A stretch of 46,220 bases of DNA, from contig CANFZC010000016.1 in NCBI GenBank assembly GCA_947451475.1, positions 1 through 46,220 of the forward strand. The letters run 5' to 3'. Shown here piece after piece: positions 25,905 to 34,476 of the stretch. How positions within the stretch are numbered: the stretch's first letter is position 1; each line of letters opens with the position of its first letter. The notes beneath the pieces were generated by a model. The model ran no database searches, had not been told where the DNA came from, and worked only from the letters and a program-made list of their open reading frames with translations. Source of the DNA: Flavobacteriaceae bacterium. GTDB lineage: Bacteria > Bacteroidota > Bacteroidia > Flavobacteriales > Flavobacteriaceae. A program made the translations under genes and the position numbers.

Positions 25905-27677
25905 ATGACTGCTATCAGCCGATTATTTGACTTTCCTTATTACCAACTTTCAAAAAACAATCTTGAAGCCTGTTTAGTAACAAAACAGGAAGGAATTTGG
26001 GTAAAAACTTCTACGCAGGAATACCTCAATAAAGCCAACACCATCTCCCGAGCCTTACTTCGTTTAGGAATTCAAAAAAACGATAAAATTGCTATTATTT
26101 CGTCCAACAACAGGACGGAATGGCACGTCATGGACATTGGTATTTTACAGACTGGCGCACAAAACGTTCCGATCTACCCTACAATATCTGAAAACGATTA
26201 CGAATACATCCTCAACCACTGCGAAGCCAAATATTGCATCATTTCCGATGAGGAGGTGCTTCATAAAATAAATTTAATTCGAGATAAGGTAACCCATCTT
26301 ATTGAAATCTATTCCTTTAATGAATTATCAGGTTGCAAAAACTGGAACGAACTACTTGAATTAGGAAAAGACAATAGCAATCAAGCTGAAGTTGAAGAAC
26401 GAAAAAAGGAAGTCCACGGTTTAGACCTTGCAACAATTATATACACCTCCGGAACTACAGGAAAACCAAAAGGAGTAATGTTGTCTCATAATAATATTGT
26501 GTCAAACGTTCTGGACAGTGCCAATCGTATTCCTTTCGATGAAGGAAATAGTATCGCTTTGAGCTTCTTGCCTATTTGTCATATATACGAACGTATGGTG
26601 ACCTATATCTACCAGTTTTACAGTTGCTCCATCTATTTTGGAGAATCAATAGAAAAGATTGGAGATAATGTTAAAGAAGTTCGTCCTACCGTAATGACAG
26701 GGGTTCCTCGACTAATCGAAAAAGTATATGAAAAAATCATTGCAAAAGGCTCTGACTTGACTGGAATCAAAAAGAAACTTTTCTTCTGGGCCGTTGAAGT
26801 TGGGCAGCGTTACGAACCTTATGGCGCAAACGGTTGGTGGTATGAAATCCAACTAAAAATAGCACGTAAACTAATTTTTAGCAAATGGAAAGACGGCCTT
26901 GGCGGACGATTAGATTTAATCGTAAACGGTAGTGCTGCTCTTCAGCCGCGTTTGGCCCGCATTTTTGCCGCAGCCGAAATCTACATCATGGAAGGCTATG
27001 GCTTATCTGAAACTTCGCCCGTAATTGCCGTTAATGATTTGCGAAATCATGGTTTCAAAATAGGTACTGTAGGTCGCGTAATCGATAATGTAGAAGTGAA
27101 AATTGCTGCTGATGGCGAAATCCTTTGCAAAGGACCCAACGTAATGATGGGCTACTACAAAGACGAAAAACTAACCAGCGAAGCTATAGTAGACGGGTAT
27201 TTCCATACGGGTGATATCGGGGAATTTGACACTAACGGCTTCTTGAAAATAACGGATCGAAAAAAAGAAATGTTCAAAACCTCAGGAGGGAAATACATCG
27301 CACCCCAACTGATCGAAAATGCCATGAAACAAAGCCGATTTGTAGAACAAATCATGGTCATAGGCGATGGCGAAAAAATGCCGGCCGCTTTTATCCAACC
27401 CAACTTTCTTTTTGTAAAAGAATGGGCCGCAATACACCACATTACTATCGGTGAATCCAATTCAGAAATAAGTGCCAATCCAAAAGTGCAGGACCGTATT
27501 TTACAAGAAGTAAATGATATCAATAAGAAATTCGGTAATTGGGAACAAGTAAAAAGAATCGAACTTACCCCCGATATTTGGTCGGTTGATGGTGGGCACC
27601 TCACCCCTACTATGAAATTAAAGCGCAAAGCCATACTTGAAAAATACAAAGACTTATACCAAAGAATTTATAATTAA
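25905..27677 (+). CDS. Long-chain fatty-acid--CoA ligase
   Basis: AMP-forming acyl-CoA synthetase that activates fatty acids with ATP and CoA, the entry step to beta-oxidation. From the ATG at 25905 it has 590 residues; a TTG three codons upstream was not chosen. Motifs: IIYTSGTTGKPKGVMLSH (P-loop), GYGLSETSPV (adenylate motif), GYFHTGDIGEF and ITDRKKEMFKTSGGKYI (hinge region), with a C-terminal catalytic Lys region LTPTMKLKRKAI. The length and the missing N-terminal transmembrane helix fit the soluble FadD15-like subgroup common in Bacteroidota. Chain-length preference cannot be read off. It ends at a terminator shared with the convergent carboxylase operon. Confidence 0.95.
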   Translation: MTAISRLFDFPYYQLSKNNLEACLVTKQEGIWVKTSTQEYLNKANTISRALLRLGIQKNDKIAIISSNNRTEWHVMDIGILQTGAQNVPIYPTISENDYEYILNHCEAKYCIISDEEVLHKINLIRDKVTHLIEIYSFNELSGCKNWNELLELGKDNSNQAEVEERKKEVHGLDLATIIYTSGTTGKPKGVMLSHNNIVSNVLDSANRIPFDEGNSIALSFLPICHIYERMVTYIYQFYSCSIYFGESIEKIGDNVKEVRPTVMTGVPRLIEKVYEKIIAKGSDLTGIKKKLFFWAVEVGQRYEPYGANGWWYEIQLKIARKLIFSKWKDGLGGRLDLIVNGSAALQPRLARIFAAAEIYIMEGYGLSETSPVIAVNDLRNHGFKIGTVGRVIDNVEVKIAADGEILCKGPNVMMGYYKDEKLTSEAIVDGYFHTGDIGEFDTNGFLKITDRKKEMFKTSGGKYIAPQLIENAMKQSRFVEQIMVIGDGEKMPAAFIQPNFLFVKEWAAIHHITIGESNSEISANPKVQDRILQEVNDINKKFGNWEQVKRIELTPDIWSVDGGHLTPTMKLKRKAILEKYKDLYQRIYN

Positions 27678-27702
27678 TAGTGCCATGAGCTCTATTCATA
27701 AA

Positions 27703-27730
27703 AAAACTGCCTCTAATTAGAGGCAGTTTT
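27703..27730. terminator. Bidirectional terminator between the acyl-CoA ligase and the carboxylase operon
   Basis: A 12-bp perfect stem AAAACTGCCTCT / AGAGGCAGTTTT with loop AATT, between convergent genes. Confidence 0.92.
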
Positions 27731-27751
27731 CATTATGAAAACAAATTAATA

Positions 27752-29293
27752 TTATAACGGTATATTACCGTGCTTCCTTTTAGGTGTTTCGACTACTTTA
27801 TTCTCCAACATACTGAAGGCTTTAAGCAGTTTTCTACGGGTGTCTTTTGGCAAAATAACCTCGTCGATGAAACCTCGTTGGGCAGCCGTATACGGATTAG
27901 CAAATAATGCTCCATATTCTGCTTCTTTTTCCAATAATTTGGCAGCCGGGTCTAAAGCCTCACTTATCTCTTTTTTGAAGATGATCTCAGAAGCTCCCTT
28001 AGCTCCCATCACAGCAATCTCAGCACTAGGCCAAGCAAAATTCATATCGGCACCTATGTGTTTAGAATTCATAACATCATACGCGCCACCATACGCCTTG
28101 CGTGTAATAACCGTTACTCGTGGTACAGTTGCCTCACTAAAAGCATAAAGCAACTTAGCACCATGTACAATAATCCCATTCCATTCTTGGTCTGTCCCTG
28201 GCAAGAATCCCGGCACGTCTTCTAATACCAATAATGGAACATTGAAACAATCACAGAAACGAACAAATCGTGCTCCCTTAATCGATGATTTAACATCTAA
28301 ACATCCTGCCAAAAAGGTAGGATTGTTAGCTACAATCCCTATACTTCTTCCGCCTAAACGAGCAAAACCCACTATAATATTTTCGGCAAAATCTTTATGA
28401 ATCTCAAAAAAGGAATCCTCATCAATGATATTTGAAATGACATCATGCATATCATAGGGTTTGTTCGCATTTTCAGGAACAATTGTATCTAACTTTATAC
28501 GAATCTCATCATCAGGATAATAAGGCAACTTTGGTGCAGTCTCTCTATTATTTTGCGGTAAATAACTCAATAATTTTTTAATATCTTCCAAACATTCTAT
28601 TCCATTTGGAGAAGTAATATGAGCGACTCCCGATTTCGTAGAATGAGTACTAGCTCCTCCCAATTCTTCCGAAGTTACTTCTTCATTGGTTACCGTTTTA
28701 ACCACGTTAGGACCCGTAACAAACATATAACTATTGCCTTCAACCATCATTGTAAAATCAGTCATAGCTGGCGAATATACTGCGCCACCGGCACACGGTC
28801 CCATAATAGCCGAAATCTGAGGTATTACGCCACTAGATTGAACATTTCTATAAAAAATATCCGCATAGCCGCCTAAGGAACGTACTCCTTCTTGAATACG
28901 TGCACCACCCGAATCATTCAACCCTATCATTGGTGCTCCATTACGTAAAGCCATATCCATGACCTTACAAATTTTCTCCGCATGAGTCTCTGATAAAGCG
29001 CCTCCAAAAACAGTAAAATCTTGTGCAAAAACATACACAATTCTACCATTTATTGTACCGTACCCTGTAACTACACCATCACCATAGTAAAGTTCTTTTT
29101 CCATTCCGAAATCAGTAGTTCTGTGCGTAACCAACATGCCAATTTCCTCAAACGAACCTTTATCCATTAAATATTCTATACGCTCACGAGCCGTAAGTTT
29201 CTTCTTTTCGTGGTGCTTAGCAATTCGTGCCTCACCCCCGCCTAATTTAGCAAGGGCAATTTTATCGTTTAATAGTTTAATTTTATCTTCCAT
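27752..29293 (-). CDS. pccB: Acyl-CoA (probably propionyl-CoA) carboxylase beta subunit
   Basis: Carboxyltransferase subunit (513 aa) that moves CO2 from carboxybiotin to an acyl-CoA. It has the two crotonase-like halves of the family, with [24 protein letters not shown] and [16 protein letters not shown] in the first half, and [28 protein letters not shown] and [13 protein letters not shown] in the second. The Asp in the acyl pocket that favours propionyl-CoA is plausibly in the DVPGFLPG segment, but I did not align it. It is the last gene of the BCCP-biotin carboxylase-beta operon, separated from the biotin carboxylase gene by a heptamer array. A role in propionyl-CoA to methylmalonyl-CoA conversion is inferred; a methylmalonyl-CoA decarboxylase-type role is less likely given the attached biotin carboxylase. 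Confidence 0.93.
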   Translation of the reverse strand: MEDKIKLLNDKIALAKLGGGEARIAKHHEKKKLTARERIEYLMDKGSFEEIGMLVTHRTTDFGMEKELYYGDGVVTGYGTINGRIVYVFAQDFTVFGGALSETHAEKICKVMDMALRNGAPMIGLNDSGGARIQEGVRSLGGYADIFYRNVQSSGVIPQISAIMGPCAGGAVYSPAMTDFTMMVEGNSYMFVTGPNVVKTVTNEEVTSEELGGASTHSTKSGVAHITSPNGIECLEDIKKLLSYLPQNNRETAPKLPYYPDDEIRIKLDTIVPENANKPYDMHDVISNIIDEDSFFEIHKDFAENIIVGFARLGGRSIGIVANNPTFLAGCLDVKSSIKGARFVRFCDCFNVPLLVLEDVPGFLPGTDQEWNGIIVHGAKLLYAFSEATVPRVTVITRKAYGGAYDVMNSKHIGADMNFAWPSAEIAVMGAKGASEIIFKKEISEALDPAAKLLEKEAEYGALFANPYTAAQRGFIDEVILPKDTRRKLLKAFSMLENKVVETPKRKHGNIPL

Positions 29294-29361
29294 TTTGATT
29301 TTTTTTTAGAGAAGAGAATATAGAATAAAGAAAACAGATTTTTAACTAGTAAAATAAAACT

Positions 29362-29440
29362 CTATATTCTATATTCTATATTCTATATTCTATATTCTAT
29401 ATTCTATATTCTATATTCTATATTCTATATTCTATATTCT
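29362..29440. repeat. Heptamer array CTATATT, about 11 copies
   Basis: 79 bp of perfect 7-bp repeats (CTATATT on the plus strand) fill the gap between the biotin carboxylase gene and pccB, ending 69 bp before the pccB start. No unit deviates, which suggests recent or ongoing slippage. Confidence 0.97.
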
Positions 29441-29443
29441 TTT

Positions 29444-30895
29444 TTACTCAATTGGTAATCGTAAGATTTTCATATCTGAGAGGTATCGTTTTAAAGCAAT
29501 CATAGCAGCTATTTCTCCTTCTGTATCTAAATTAGCTTTCATTTTTTCCGGATTGTAATACGCTTTTACAAATCCCGTATCAAAATCTCCCGAACGAAAA
29601 GCCTCATGCTCCATGACAAATTTCCCAAAAGGCAAGGTCGTTGCTACGCCTTCCACATGATAACTATCGATCGCTTTAATCATCAACTCAATCGCCTCTT
29701 CACGAGTTTTACCGTAAGTGACTAATTTGGATAACATCGGATCATAATAAATAGGCACATCCATACCTTCTTCTATACCATTATCTACCCGTATCCCTTC
29801 TCCCTCTGGCAGTTTATAAGTACTTAAAAAGCCAACATTGGGTAAGAAATCATTCATAGAATCTTCAGCATATACACGTAGTTCCATAGCGTGACCCTTA
29901 ATCACTAAATCGTCTTGTTTCATAGGTAAAGCTTCTCCTCGAGCAACACGAATTTGCAATTCTACTAAGTCCAATCCAGAAACCATTTCAGTCACCGGAT
30001 GCTCAACTTGCAAACGCGTATTCATTTCAAGAAAATAAAAGTTATGTTGATCATCCATCAAAAACTCAACCGTTCCTGCACCAAGATAATCGCAAGCTTT
30101 AGCAACTTTCACCGCAGCCTCACCCATTCTTTTACGCAAGGTTGGGGTCAAAATTGAAGAGGGTGCTTCTTCAACCACTTTTTGGTGACGCCGTTGAATA
30201 CTACATTCTCTTTCAAACACATACAATACATTACCATGGCCATCCGCCATAATTTGAATTTCAATATGTCTTGGTTTGGTTACATATTTTTCAATAAATA
30301 CCGAACCATCTCCAAACGCGGAAGTAGCCTCACTAATAGCACGATTCATTTGCGATTCAAAATCTTCTTCGCTCTCTACCACACGCATTCCTTTTCCACC
30401 ACCACCAGCAGAAGCTTTAATCAATATCGGGAAACCGACGGCTTTAGCCGATCTTTTAGCTTCTTCTATATCTGTAATGGCATGGTCAATTCCAGGCACC
30501 ATCGGAATATCATAATGCATCACCGCTTCTTTGGCGGCCAACTTACTTCCCATCATTTCAATGGCTTTTGACTTCGGCCCGATGAATATAATATTATTCT
30601 TTTCACATTCTTCCGCAAAAGCAGCATTTTCGCTCAAAAAACCATAGCCCGGATGCACGGCGTCCACACCTAAGTCTTTACATACTGCAATAATTTTATC
30701 CCCGCGCAAATAGGATTGACTTGATGGAGCTTCACCAATACAAACCGCTTCATCAGCATATTTAACATGCAGTGCATTTCGATCAGCAGTAGAATAGACA
30801 GCTACTGTTTTAATTCCCATTTTCTTAGCGGTACTCATCACTCTAATGGCAATTTCACCCCTATTAGCTACTAATATTTTCGTTATTTTTTTCAT
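29444..30895 (-). CDS. accC: Biotin carboxylase subunit
   Basis: ATP-grasp enzyme (483 aa) that carboxylates biotin on the BCCP partner using ATP and bicarbonate. Signatures: KILVANRGEIAIRVM at the N-terminus, the ATP lid GGGGKGMRVV, ERECSIQRRHQKVVEEAPS, and EMNTRLQVEHPVTEMVSG (metal-binding Glu and catalytic Arg). The C-terminal about 30 residues (GEIAAMIALKRYLSDM) are slightly longer than in E. coli AccC. It lies between the BCCP gene and pccB, so it belongs to the acyl-CoA carboxylase; whether the cell shares it with acetyl-CoA carboxylase cannot be told. Confidence 0.95.
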   Translation of the reverse strand: MKKITKILVANRGEIAIRVMSTAKKMGIKTVAVYSTADRNALHVKYADEAVCIGEAPSSQSYLRGDKIIAVCKDLGVDAVHPGYGFLSENAAFAEECEKNNIIFIGPKSKAIEMMGSKLAAKEAVMHYDIPMVPGIDHAITDIEEAKRSAKAVGFPILIKASAGGGGKGMRVVESEEDFESQMNRAISEATSAFGDGSVFIEKYVTKPRHIEIQIMADGHGNVLYVFERECSIQRRHQKVVEEAPSSILTPTLRKRMGEAAVKVAKACDYLGAGTVEFLMDDQHNFYFLEMNTRLQVEHPVTEMVSGLDLVELQIRVARGEALPMKQDDLVIKGHAMELRVYAEDSMNDFLPNVGFLSTYKLPEGEGIRVDNGIEEGMDVPIYYDPMLSKLVTYGKTREEAIELMIKAIDSYHVEGVATTLPFGKFVMEHEAFRSGDFDTGFVKAYYNPEKMKANLDTEGEIAAMIALKRYLSDMKILRLPIE

Positions 30896-30934
30896 CGATT
30901 TTCTCTTTTATAGCATAAAAACTTTGAAAAAGTC

Positions 30935-30955
30935 TTACTACTTAATTCTTAAAAC
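30935..30955. repeat. Short heptamer tract (TTACTAC TTAATTC TTAAAAC)
   Basis: Three 7-bp units preceded by AAGTC, in the gap between the BCCP gene and accC. It matches the tracts at 33900 and 37311 and marks a dispersed heptamer family. Confidence 0.7.
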
Positions 30956-30964
30956 TTTAAAAGG

Positions 30965-31450
30965 CTATTCAAACTCAATCAACAATTGTCCCTTATCCAC
31001 AGCATGTCCTTTCTCAACAGCAATCGATTTTATAACCCCATCACGGGGAGAAAGAAAACTGTTTTCCATTTTCATGGCTTCCAATATTAATAAAGGATCA
31101 TTTACTTTTACTTCTTGTCCAACAGTGACACTGATTTCAAGAATTAATCCCGGCATAGGCGCTTTAATGGCATTAACGACTTTAGTTCTTCCTCGTTCAA
31201 TTCCCATACTTTTGATTAATAGATCCAACGCATCAGCTATTGTCACTTCATAAAGGTTGTTATTGACTTTTACCGTATATTTCTTTGCATTAAAATCAGC
31301 CGAAACAAGGCCTGCTTTATAAGGCTTGTACCCCTTTAATACGTGAAATGTATTGTTTTCCACATTCAAAGCATCAAGATGCTCAATATCCTCTTCTTTT
31401 AAATCAAATTGAAGGGTGTTATTAACCGAAAGTTTATAAGTTGTACTCAT
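30965..31450 (-). CDS. Biotin carboxyl carrier protein subunit of acyl-CoA carboxylase
   Basis: A 161-residue carrier protein. The C-terminal lipoyl/biotinyl domain (about 90-161) contains the biotinylation motif LEAMKMEN with the target Lys near residue 125, preceded by VNAIKAPMPGLILEISV. The N-terminal about 70 residues (YKLSVNNTLQFDLKEEDIEHLDAL) are likely the partner-docking region. An upstream ATG at 31516 would add 22 hydrophobic, unconserved-looking residues, so the ATG at 31450 (MSTTYKLSV) is preferred. It is the first gene of the carboxylase operon, followed by accC after 69 bp. Confidence 0.93.
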   Translation of the reverse strand: MSTTYKLSVNNTLQFDLKEEDIEHLDALNVENNTFHVLKGYKPYKAGLVSADFNAKKYTVKVNNNLYEVTIADALDLLIKSMGIERGRTKVVNAIKAPMPGLILEISVTVGQEVKVNDPLLILEAMKMENSFLSPRDGVIKSIAVEKGHAVDKGQLLIEFE

Positions 31451-31606
31451 AATTCTTAATTTAAATTGGAAGTAAAAATAAGGAAACGAAATCGATTGCG
31501 AAATGATAAAAATCAATTAATTTGCTTAATTAATATAGTTTTTTAAAATAATTACAATCTAAATAAACAGGTCTAAAATACATACTAAACATATATTTTG
31601 TAGTTT

Positions 31607-31614
31607 TAAATTTG
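31607..31614 (+). promoter_or_regulatory. Promoter -7 element of the lipoprotein hydrolase gene
   Basis: TAAATTTG matches TAnnTTTG; transcription would begin near 31620, about 30 nt before the ATG at 31651. Confidence 0.5.
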
Positions 31615-31650
31615 AATAGCCTTTTAAAAACTAACTTTTAAATTGTAAAC

Positions 31651-32721
31651 ATGAAAATAAATCTACTTTTAAGCACCCTATTTACAATACTAGTATTCTC
31701 TGGTTGCAAAGAAAACAGCAAGCAAAAAATAGGTAAAAACGTCTATTTAAACTATGCAAAAAGTGATGATCAAGCCACAGGCGGAATCAAAATGATTCCC
31801 ATCGATACGCCCCTCGGCAAATTCAAAGTTTGGACCAAAAGAGTAGGCAATAATCCTAAAATCAAAGTACTTCTATTACATGGAGGCCCTGGAGGAACTC
31901 ATGAGTTTTTTGAATGCTTTGATGGATATTTTCCAAATGAAAGCATTGAGTATATTTACTATGACCAACTAGGGTCTTATTATAGCGACCAACCAAACGA
32001 CAACAAGTTATGGACTACGGAACGCTTTGTTGAAGAAGTAGAACAAGTCCGTATAGCACTCAAATTAGATAAATCTAATTTTTACTTAATGGGCCAATCC
32101 TGGGGCGGAATACTGGCCATGGAGTACGCCTTGAAATACCAAAAAAACTTAAAAGGATTAATCATCGCCAACATGATGGCTAGTGCCACAGCCTATAACA
32201 AATATGCCGAAGAGGTGCTAGGTCCTAAATTGCCTAAAAACATACTGGACCAAATCAAGGCATTCGAGAAAAACAATGATTTTTCTAATCCTAAATACAC
32301 CGAACTTTTATTCCAATACTACTACACAGAACACATCCTAAGAAAACCTCTGGAACAATGGCCCGAATCAATTACACGAGCATTCAAACATCTAAACCCC
32401 AACGTATATGTTTACATGCAAGGACAAAGTGAATTTGGAATAACAGGGCAAGCGACGTTAAAGAATTGGGATGTAACTACCCGATTAAAAACACTTACAA
32501 TACCTACTTTAACTATTGGAGCTAAATACGACACCATGGACCCCAAACACATGGAATGGATATCCAACGAAGTCCAAAACGGCAGATTCCTATATTGTCC
32601 AAAGGGTAGTCATTGCTCGCAATATGACGATCAAGAACACTATTTCCCTGGCGTAATCAAGTTCATTAAAGACGTGGATAACGGAAGTTTCAGAAAAGAA
32701 AAAAGTCAATTATTACAATAA
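31651..32721 (+). CDS. Alpha/beta-hydrolase lipoprotein, proline iminopeptidase (S33) family
   Basis: A 356-residue secreted lipoprotein. The signal peptide ends in a lipobox LVFSGC (C19), so it should be diacylated and held in a membrane. The alpha/beta-hydrolase core has the oxyanion-hole motif HGGPGGTHEFF near 77, typical of S33 proline iminopeptidases, and the nucleophile elbow GQSWGG with Ser near 150. The Asp (AKYDTMDPKH) and His (PKGSHCSQYDD) of the triad are near 292 and 323. Substrate could be N-terminal proline peptides or another amide or ester. It appears to be a single gene with its own promoter. Confidence 0.88.
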   Translation: MKINLLLSTLFTILVFSGCKENSKQKIGKNVYLNYAKSDDQATGGIKMIPIDTPLGKFKVWTKRVGNNPKIKVLLLHGGPGGTHEFFECFDGYFPNESIEYIYYDQLGSYYSDQPNDNKLWTTERFVEEVEQVRIALKLDKSNFYLMGQSWGGILAMEYALKYQKNLKGLIIANMMASATAYNKYAEEVLGPKLPKNILDQIKAFEKNNDFSNPKYTELLFQYYYTEHILRKPLEQWPESITRAFKHLNPNVYVYMQGQSEFGITGQATLKNWDVTTRLKTLTIPTLTIGAKYDTMDPKHMEWISNEVQNGRFLYCPKGSHCSQYDDQEHYFPGVIKFIKDVDNGSFRKEKSQLLQ

Positions 32722-32833
32722 ACCTTATTAACAATTCCTATTTTTAAATAGTTAATAATTAATTAGTTAAATAATTACTGCATTCTTATTTTTTTAATAA
32801 TTTTAATTTACTAACCAATAAAATTAAGTAATC

Positions 32834-33229
32834 ATGAATGTAAAAAACTTTATCGTAGGCGGAATTGTAGGTGGACTAGCCGACTTCCTAATGGGATGGC
32901 TGGTTTATGGTATCCTTTTAAAAGACACCTTCCCAAAACCAGAAGGGGCTGGACCAGAAAACATGCTGTTTATTTTCTTAGGCTGTATGTGTTTCGGTTT
33001 TCTATTATCCTATATCTTCGCTCAAGGAGAAGGCGTGTCTAAATGCGTACCCGGAATTAAAGTAGCTTTAGGAGTTGCCTTATTCATGTCCTTAGGTAAT
33101 AATTTCTTTTACGTGATGTACAAAGAAGCAATTGAAATTAAAATGGTAGCGATTGATGTGGCTGCTTCCCTAGCAATTGCTACGGTAGTCGGAGCTGTAA
33201 TTGGTGTAGTTAATGGCAAAATGAAATAA
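32834..33229 (+). CDS. Conserved-looking integral membrane protein of unknown function
   Basis: A 131-residue protein with four hydrophobic segments (about 5-27, 44-63, 73-97 and 104-127). Glycine-rich ends (FIVGGIVGGLADFLMGWLVYG and VVGAVIGVVNG) suggest tight helix packing. The loop DTFPKPEGAGPENM follows the first helix. I do not recognise a named family with confidence and do not assign a function. It is followed by its own terminator, and its neighbours give no clear hint. Confidence 0.8.
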   Translation: MNVKNFIVGGIVGGLADFLMGWLVYGILLKDTFPKPEGAGPENMLFIFLGCMCFGFLLSYIFAQGEGVSKCVPGIKVALGVALFMSLGNNFFYVMYKEAIEIKMVAIDVAASLAIATVVGAVIGVVNGKMK

Positions 33230-33249
33230 AGAAAACAATTTTCATAGTG

Positions 33250-33288
33250 AAAAGCGTTCGGAAGTTATGACCCGAGCGCTTTTTTTTA
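33250..33288 (+). terminator. Terminator after the 131-residue membrane protein gene
   Basis: Stem AAAAGCGTTCGG / CCGAGCGCTTTT with one G-T pair, a 10-nt loop and a run of eight Ts. Confidence 0.88.
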
Positions 33289-33387
33289 GGGAAGACTTAC
33301 AATAAAAAAACAACCAAGGGAGTTCGCATAAAAAAACCTTTATTTGTAATACAAAATCTACTAAAAAACCTAACCAGTATAGGTACT

Positions 33388-33404
33388 AGTCCAAAATTTG
33401 GACT
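33388..33404. repeat. 17-bp perfect palindrome AGTCCAAA-A-TTTGGACT
   Basis: Perfect 8-bp arms around a single A. It has no T-run. Its outer part GTCCA/TGGAC resembles the palindrome at 23832-23850. Confidence 0.75.
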
Positions 33405-33563
33405 GGCTAAAAACCCTAAAACCCAACCCTAAAACCACCTCCAAAAACCGCTGAAACCATGGTTATTACTGAGTTTAACGTTACTCCATCGCTAGGCTAT
33501 CTACACCCTTCCCCTCACCAAAAAACGGATTTTATATGCCCAAAAAGTAGGGTTAAAAGCATA

Positions 33564-33596
33564 CTTACAGTATACATACAGCGTACATACAGCGTA
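33564..33596. repeat. 11-bp tandem repeat, 3 copies
   Basis: CTTACAGTATA followed by two exact copies of CATACAGCGTA. Same unit length as the array at 2760-2803 but unrelated sequence. Confidence 0.85.
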
Positions 33597-33750
33597 TATA
33601 AAGGAGGTCAAACTAGGGGCAAACAAAACGACACGACTAGGTCTGGATTCTAGAAACCGCTGGAAAGACAAACGTTTTTAGAAGGAGTCTATCATCCATC
33701 ATCTAAATTAAATCTGCAATAAGCACTCTAAAATCACCAATCTAAAATCC

Positions 33751-33817
33751 TATAGAGTTTACTCAGAGCCTATATAGAGTTTACTTAAAGCCTACTATAC
33801 CTTTACCTAGACTTTAC
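33751..33817. repeat. 11-bp-periodic tract (about six units)
   Basis: Units ending in TA: TATAGAGTTTA, CTCAGAGCCTA, TATAGAGTTTA, CTTAAAGCCTA, CTATACCTTTA, CCTAGACTTTA. The first and third are identical and the second and fourth differ at two positions, giving a 22-bp higher-order repeat. Confidence 0.8.
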
Positions 33818-33899
33818 TCATCCTCGAGTCCGCCTCCGCGCGAAAGACAAGCATTCTTAGAAAAAGTCTTTCATCTCAAAACTAACAACTCCCCAAGTC

Positions 33900-33934
33900 T
33901 TACTACTTAATACTTAATACTTCCAACTTAATAC
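33900..33934. repeat. Heptamer tract TTAATAC, 5 units
   Basis: Units TTACTAC, TTAATAC, TTAATAC, TTCCAAC, TTAATAC, preceded by AAGTC. Same family as the tracts at 30935 and 37311. Confidence 0.85.
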
Positions 33935-33957
33935 TATCCTCGCAATAATTTAACACA

Positions 33958-33979
33958 AATACTATGCGTGCATAATATT
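33958..33979. promoter_or_regulatory. Candidate MarR operator (22-bp imperfect palindrome)
   Basis: Arms AATACTATGC and GCATAATATT around GT match at 9 of 10 positions. It ends 6 bp before the marR -7 element and covers the -33 region, so a bound dimer would block transcription. Size and symmetry fit MarR operators. Confidence 0.6.
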
Positions 33980-33985
33980 TTTTTG

Positions 33986-33993
33986 TATCTTTG
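33986..33993 (+). promoter_or_regulatory. marR promoter -7 element
   Basis: TATCTTTG matches TAnnTTTG. Transcription would begin near 34000, about 13 nt before the marR ATG at 34013, and would rule out the upstream start at 33968. Confidence 0.65.
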
Positions 33994-34012
33994 GTTTTCA
34001 TTAGGCTTTACT

Positions 34013-34444
34013 ATGAAAGAAAAAACAATTGATTATATACTCCGCGAAACCTGGCAAGCCGTGGCACGACTATACAATGAAGAAGGAGCCAAGTATGAAG
34101 GTTCTATGGCGATTGGGTTTGCCCTGCTAAGCATCGACAAAGAAGAAGGAACGCCCTCCACCATGGTAAGCACCCGCATGGGAATGGAACCAACCAGCCT
34201 AACCCGCACCCTAAAAACCTTGGAAGAAAAAGGACTAATCACCCGCAAGAAAAACCCCGATGACGGACGTGGCGTTTTAATCCACTTAACCAAATTAGGA
34301 AAAGAAAAAAGACAACTGTCCAAAAATACCGTACTCAAATTCAACGAGGCCATCAAAAATAACGTCCCCGAAGATAAACTCAAAACCTTCATAGAAGTAG
34401 CCGACATCATCAACGAACTCATAACAGAAAAAAAGATATTTTAA
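34013..34444 (+). CDS. MarR-family transcriptional regulator
   Basis: A 143-residue winged-helix dimeric regulator. The recognition region MVSTRMGMEPTSLTRTLKTLEEKGLITRKKNPDDGRGVLIHLTKLGKE (about 45-95) is the classic MarR helix-turn-helix plus wing, including the DxRG-type Asp-Gly-Arg tip. The ATG at 34013 is chosen because a promoter and a palindrome lie between it and the earlier in-frame ATG at 33968. It is directly upstream of fadN-fadA-fadE, so it probably controls them, with an acyl-CoA or fatty acid as the likely ligand; that is inference from context. The palindrome over its own promoter points to autoregulation. Confidence 0.93.
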   Translation: MKEKTIDYILRETWQAVARLYNEEGAKYEGSMAIGFALLSIDKEEGTPSTMVSTRMGMEPTSLTRTLKTLEEKGLITRKKNPDDGRGVLIHLTKLGKEKRQLSKNTVLKFNEAIKNNVPEDKLKTFIEVADIINELITEKKIF

Positions 34445-34476
34445 TAAACCCTTACTAGTAAACTAACAGTACAAAT

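Larger units (their letters stand above)
33230..34012. other. 783-bp intergenic region with 11-bp periodic tracts, palindromes and the marR promoter
   Basis: Contains a terminator (33250-33288), a 17-bp palindrome (33388-33404), a CCCTAAAA-like tract (33407-33438), an 11-bp repeat (33564-33596), a longer 11-bp-periodic tract (33751-33817), a diverged ~34-bp pair (about 33664 and 33843), heptamers (33900-33934), and the marR operator and promoter at the end. The short open frame at 33459-33653 has no recognisable features and I do not call it a gene. Confidence 0.75.

Noticed and set aside
33407..33438. Telomere-like CCCTAAAA tract
   Set aside because: Only a few imperfect units in the middle of a bacterial gap; similarity to telomere repeats is coincidental.
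33459..33653. 64-codon frame in the gap before marR
   Set aside because: It runs through the 11-bp repeat and has no recognisable start signal or domain.
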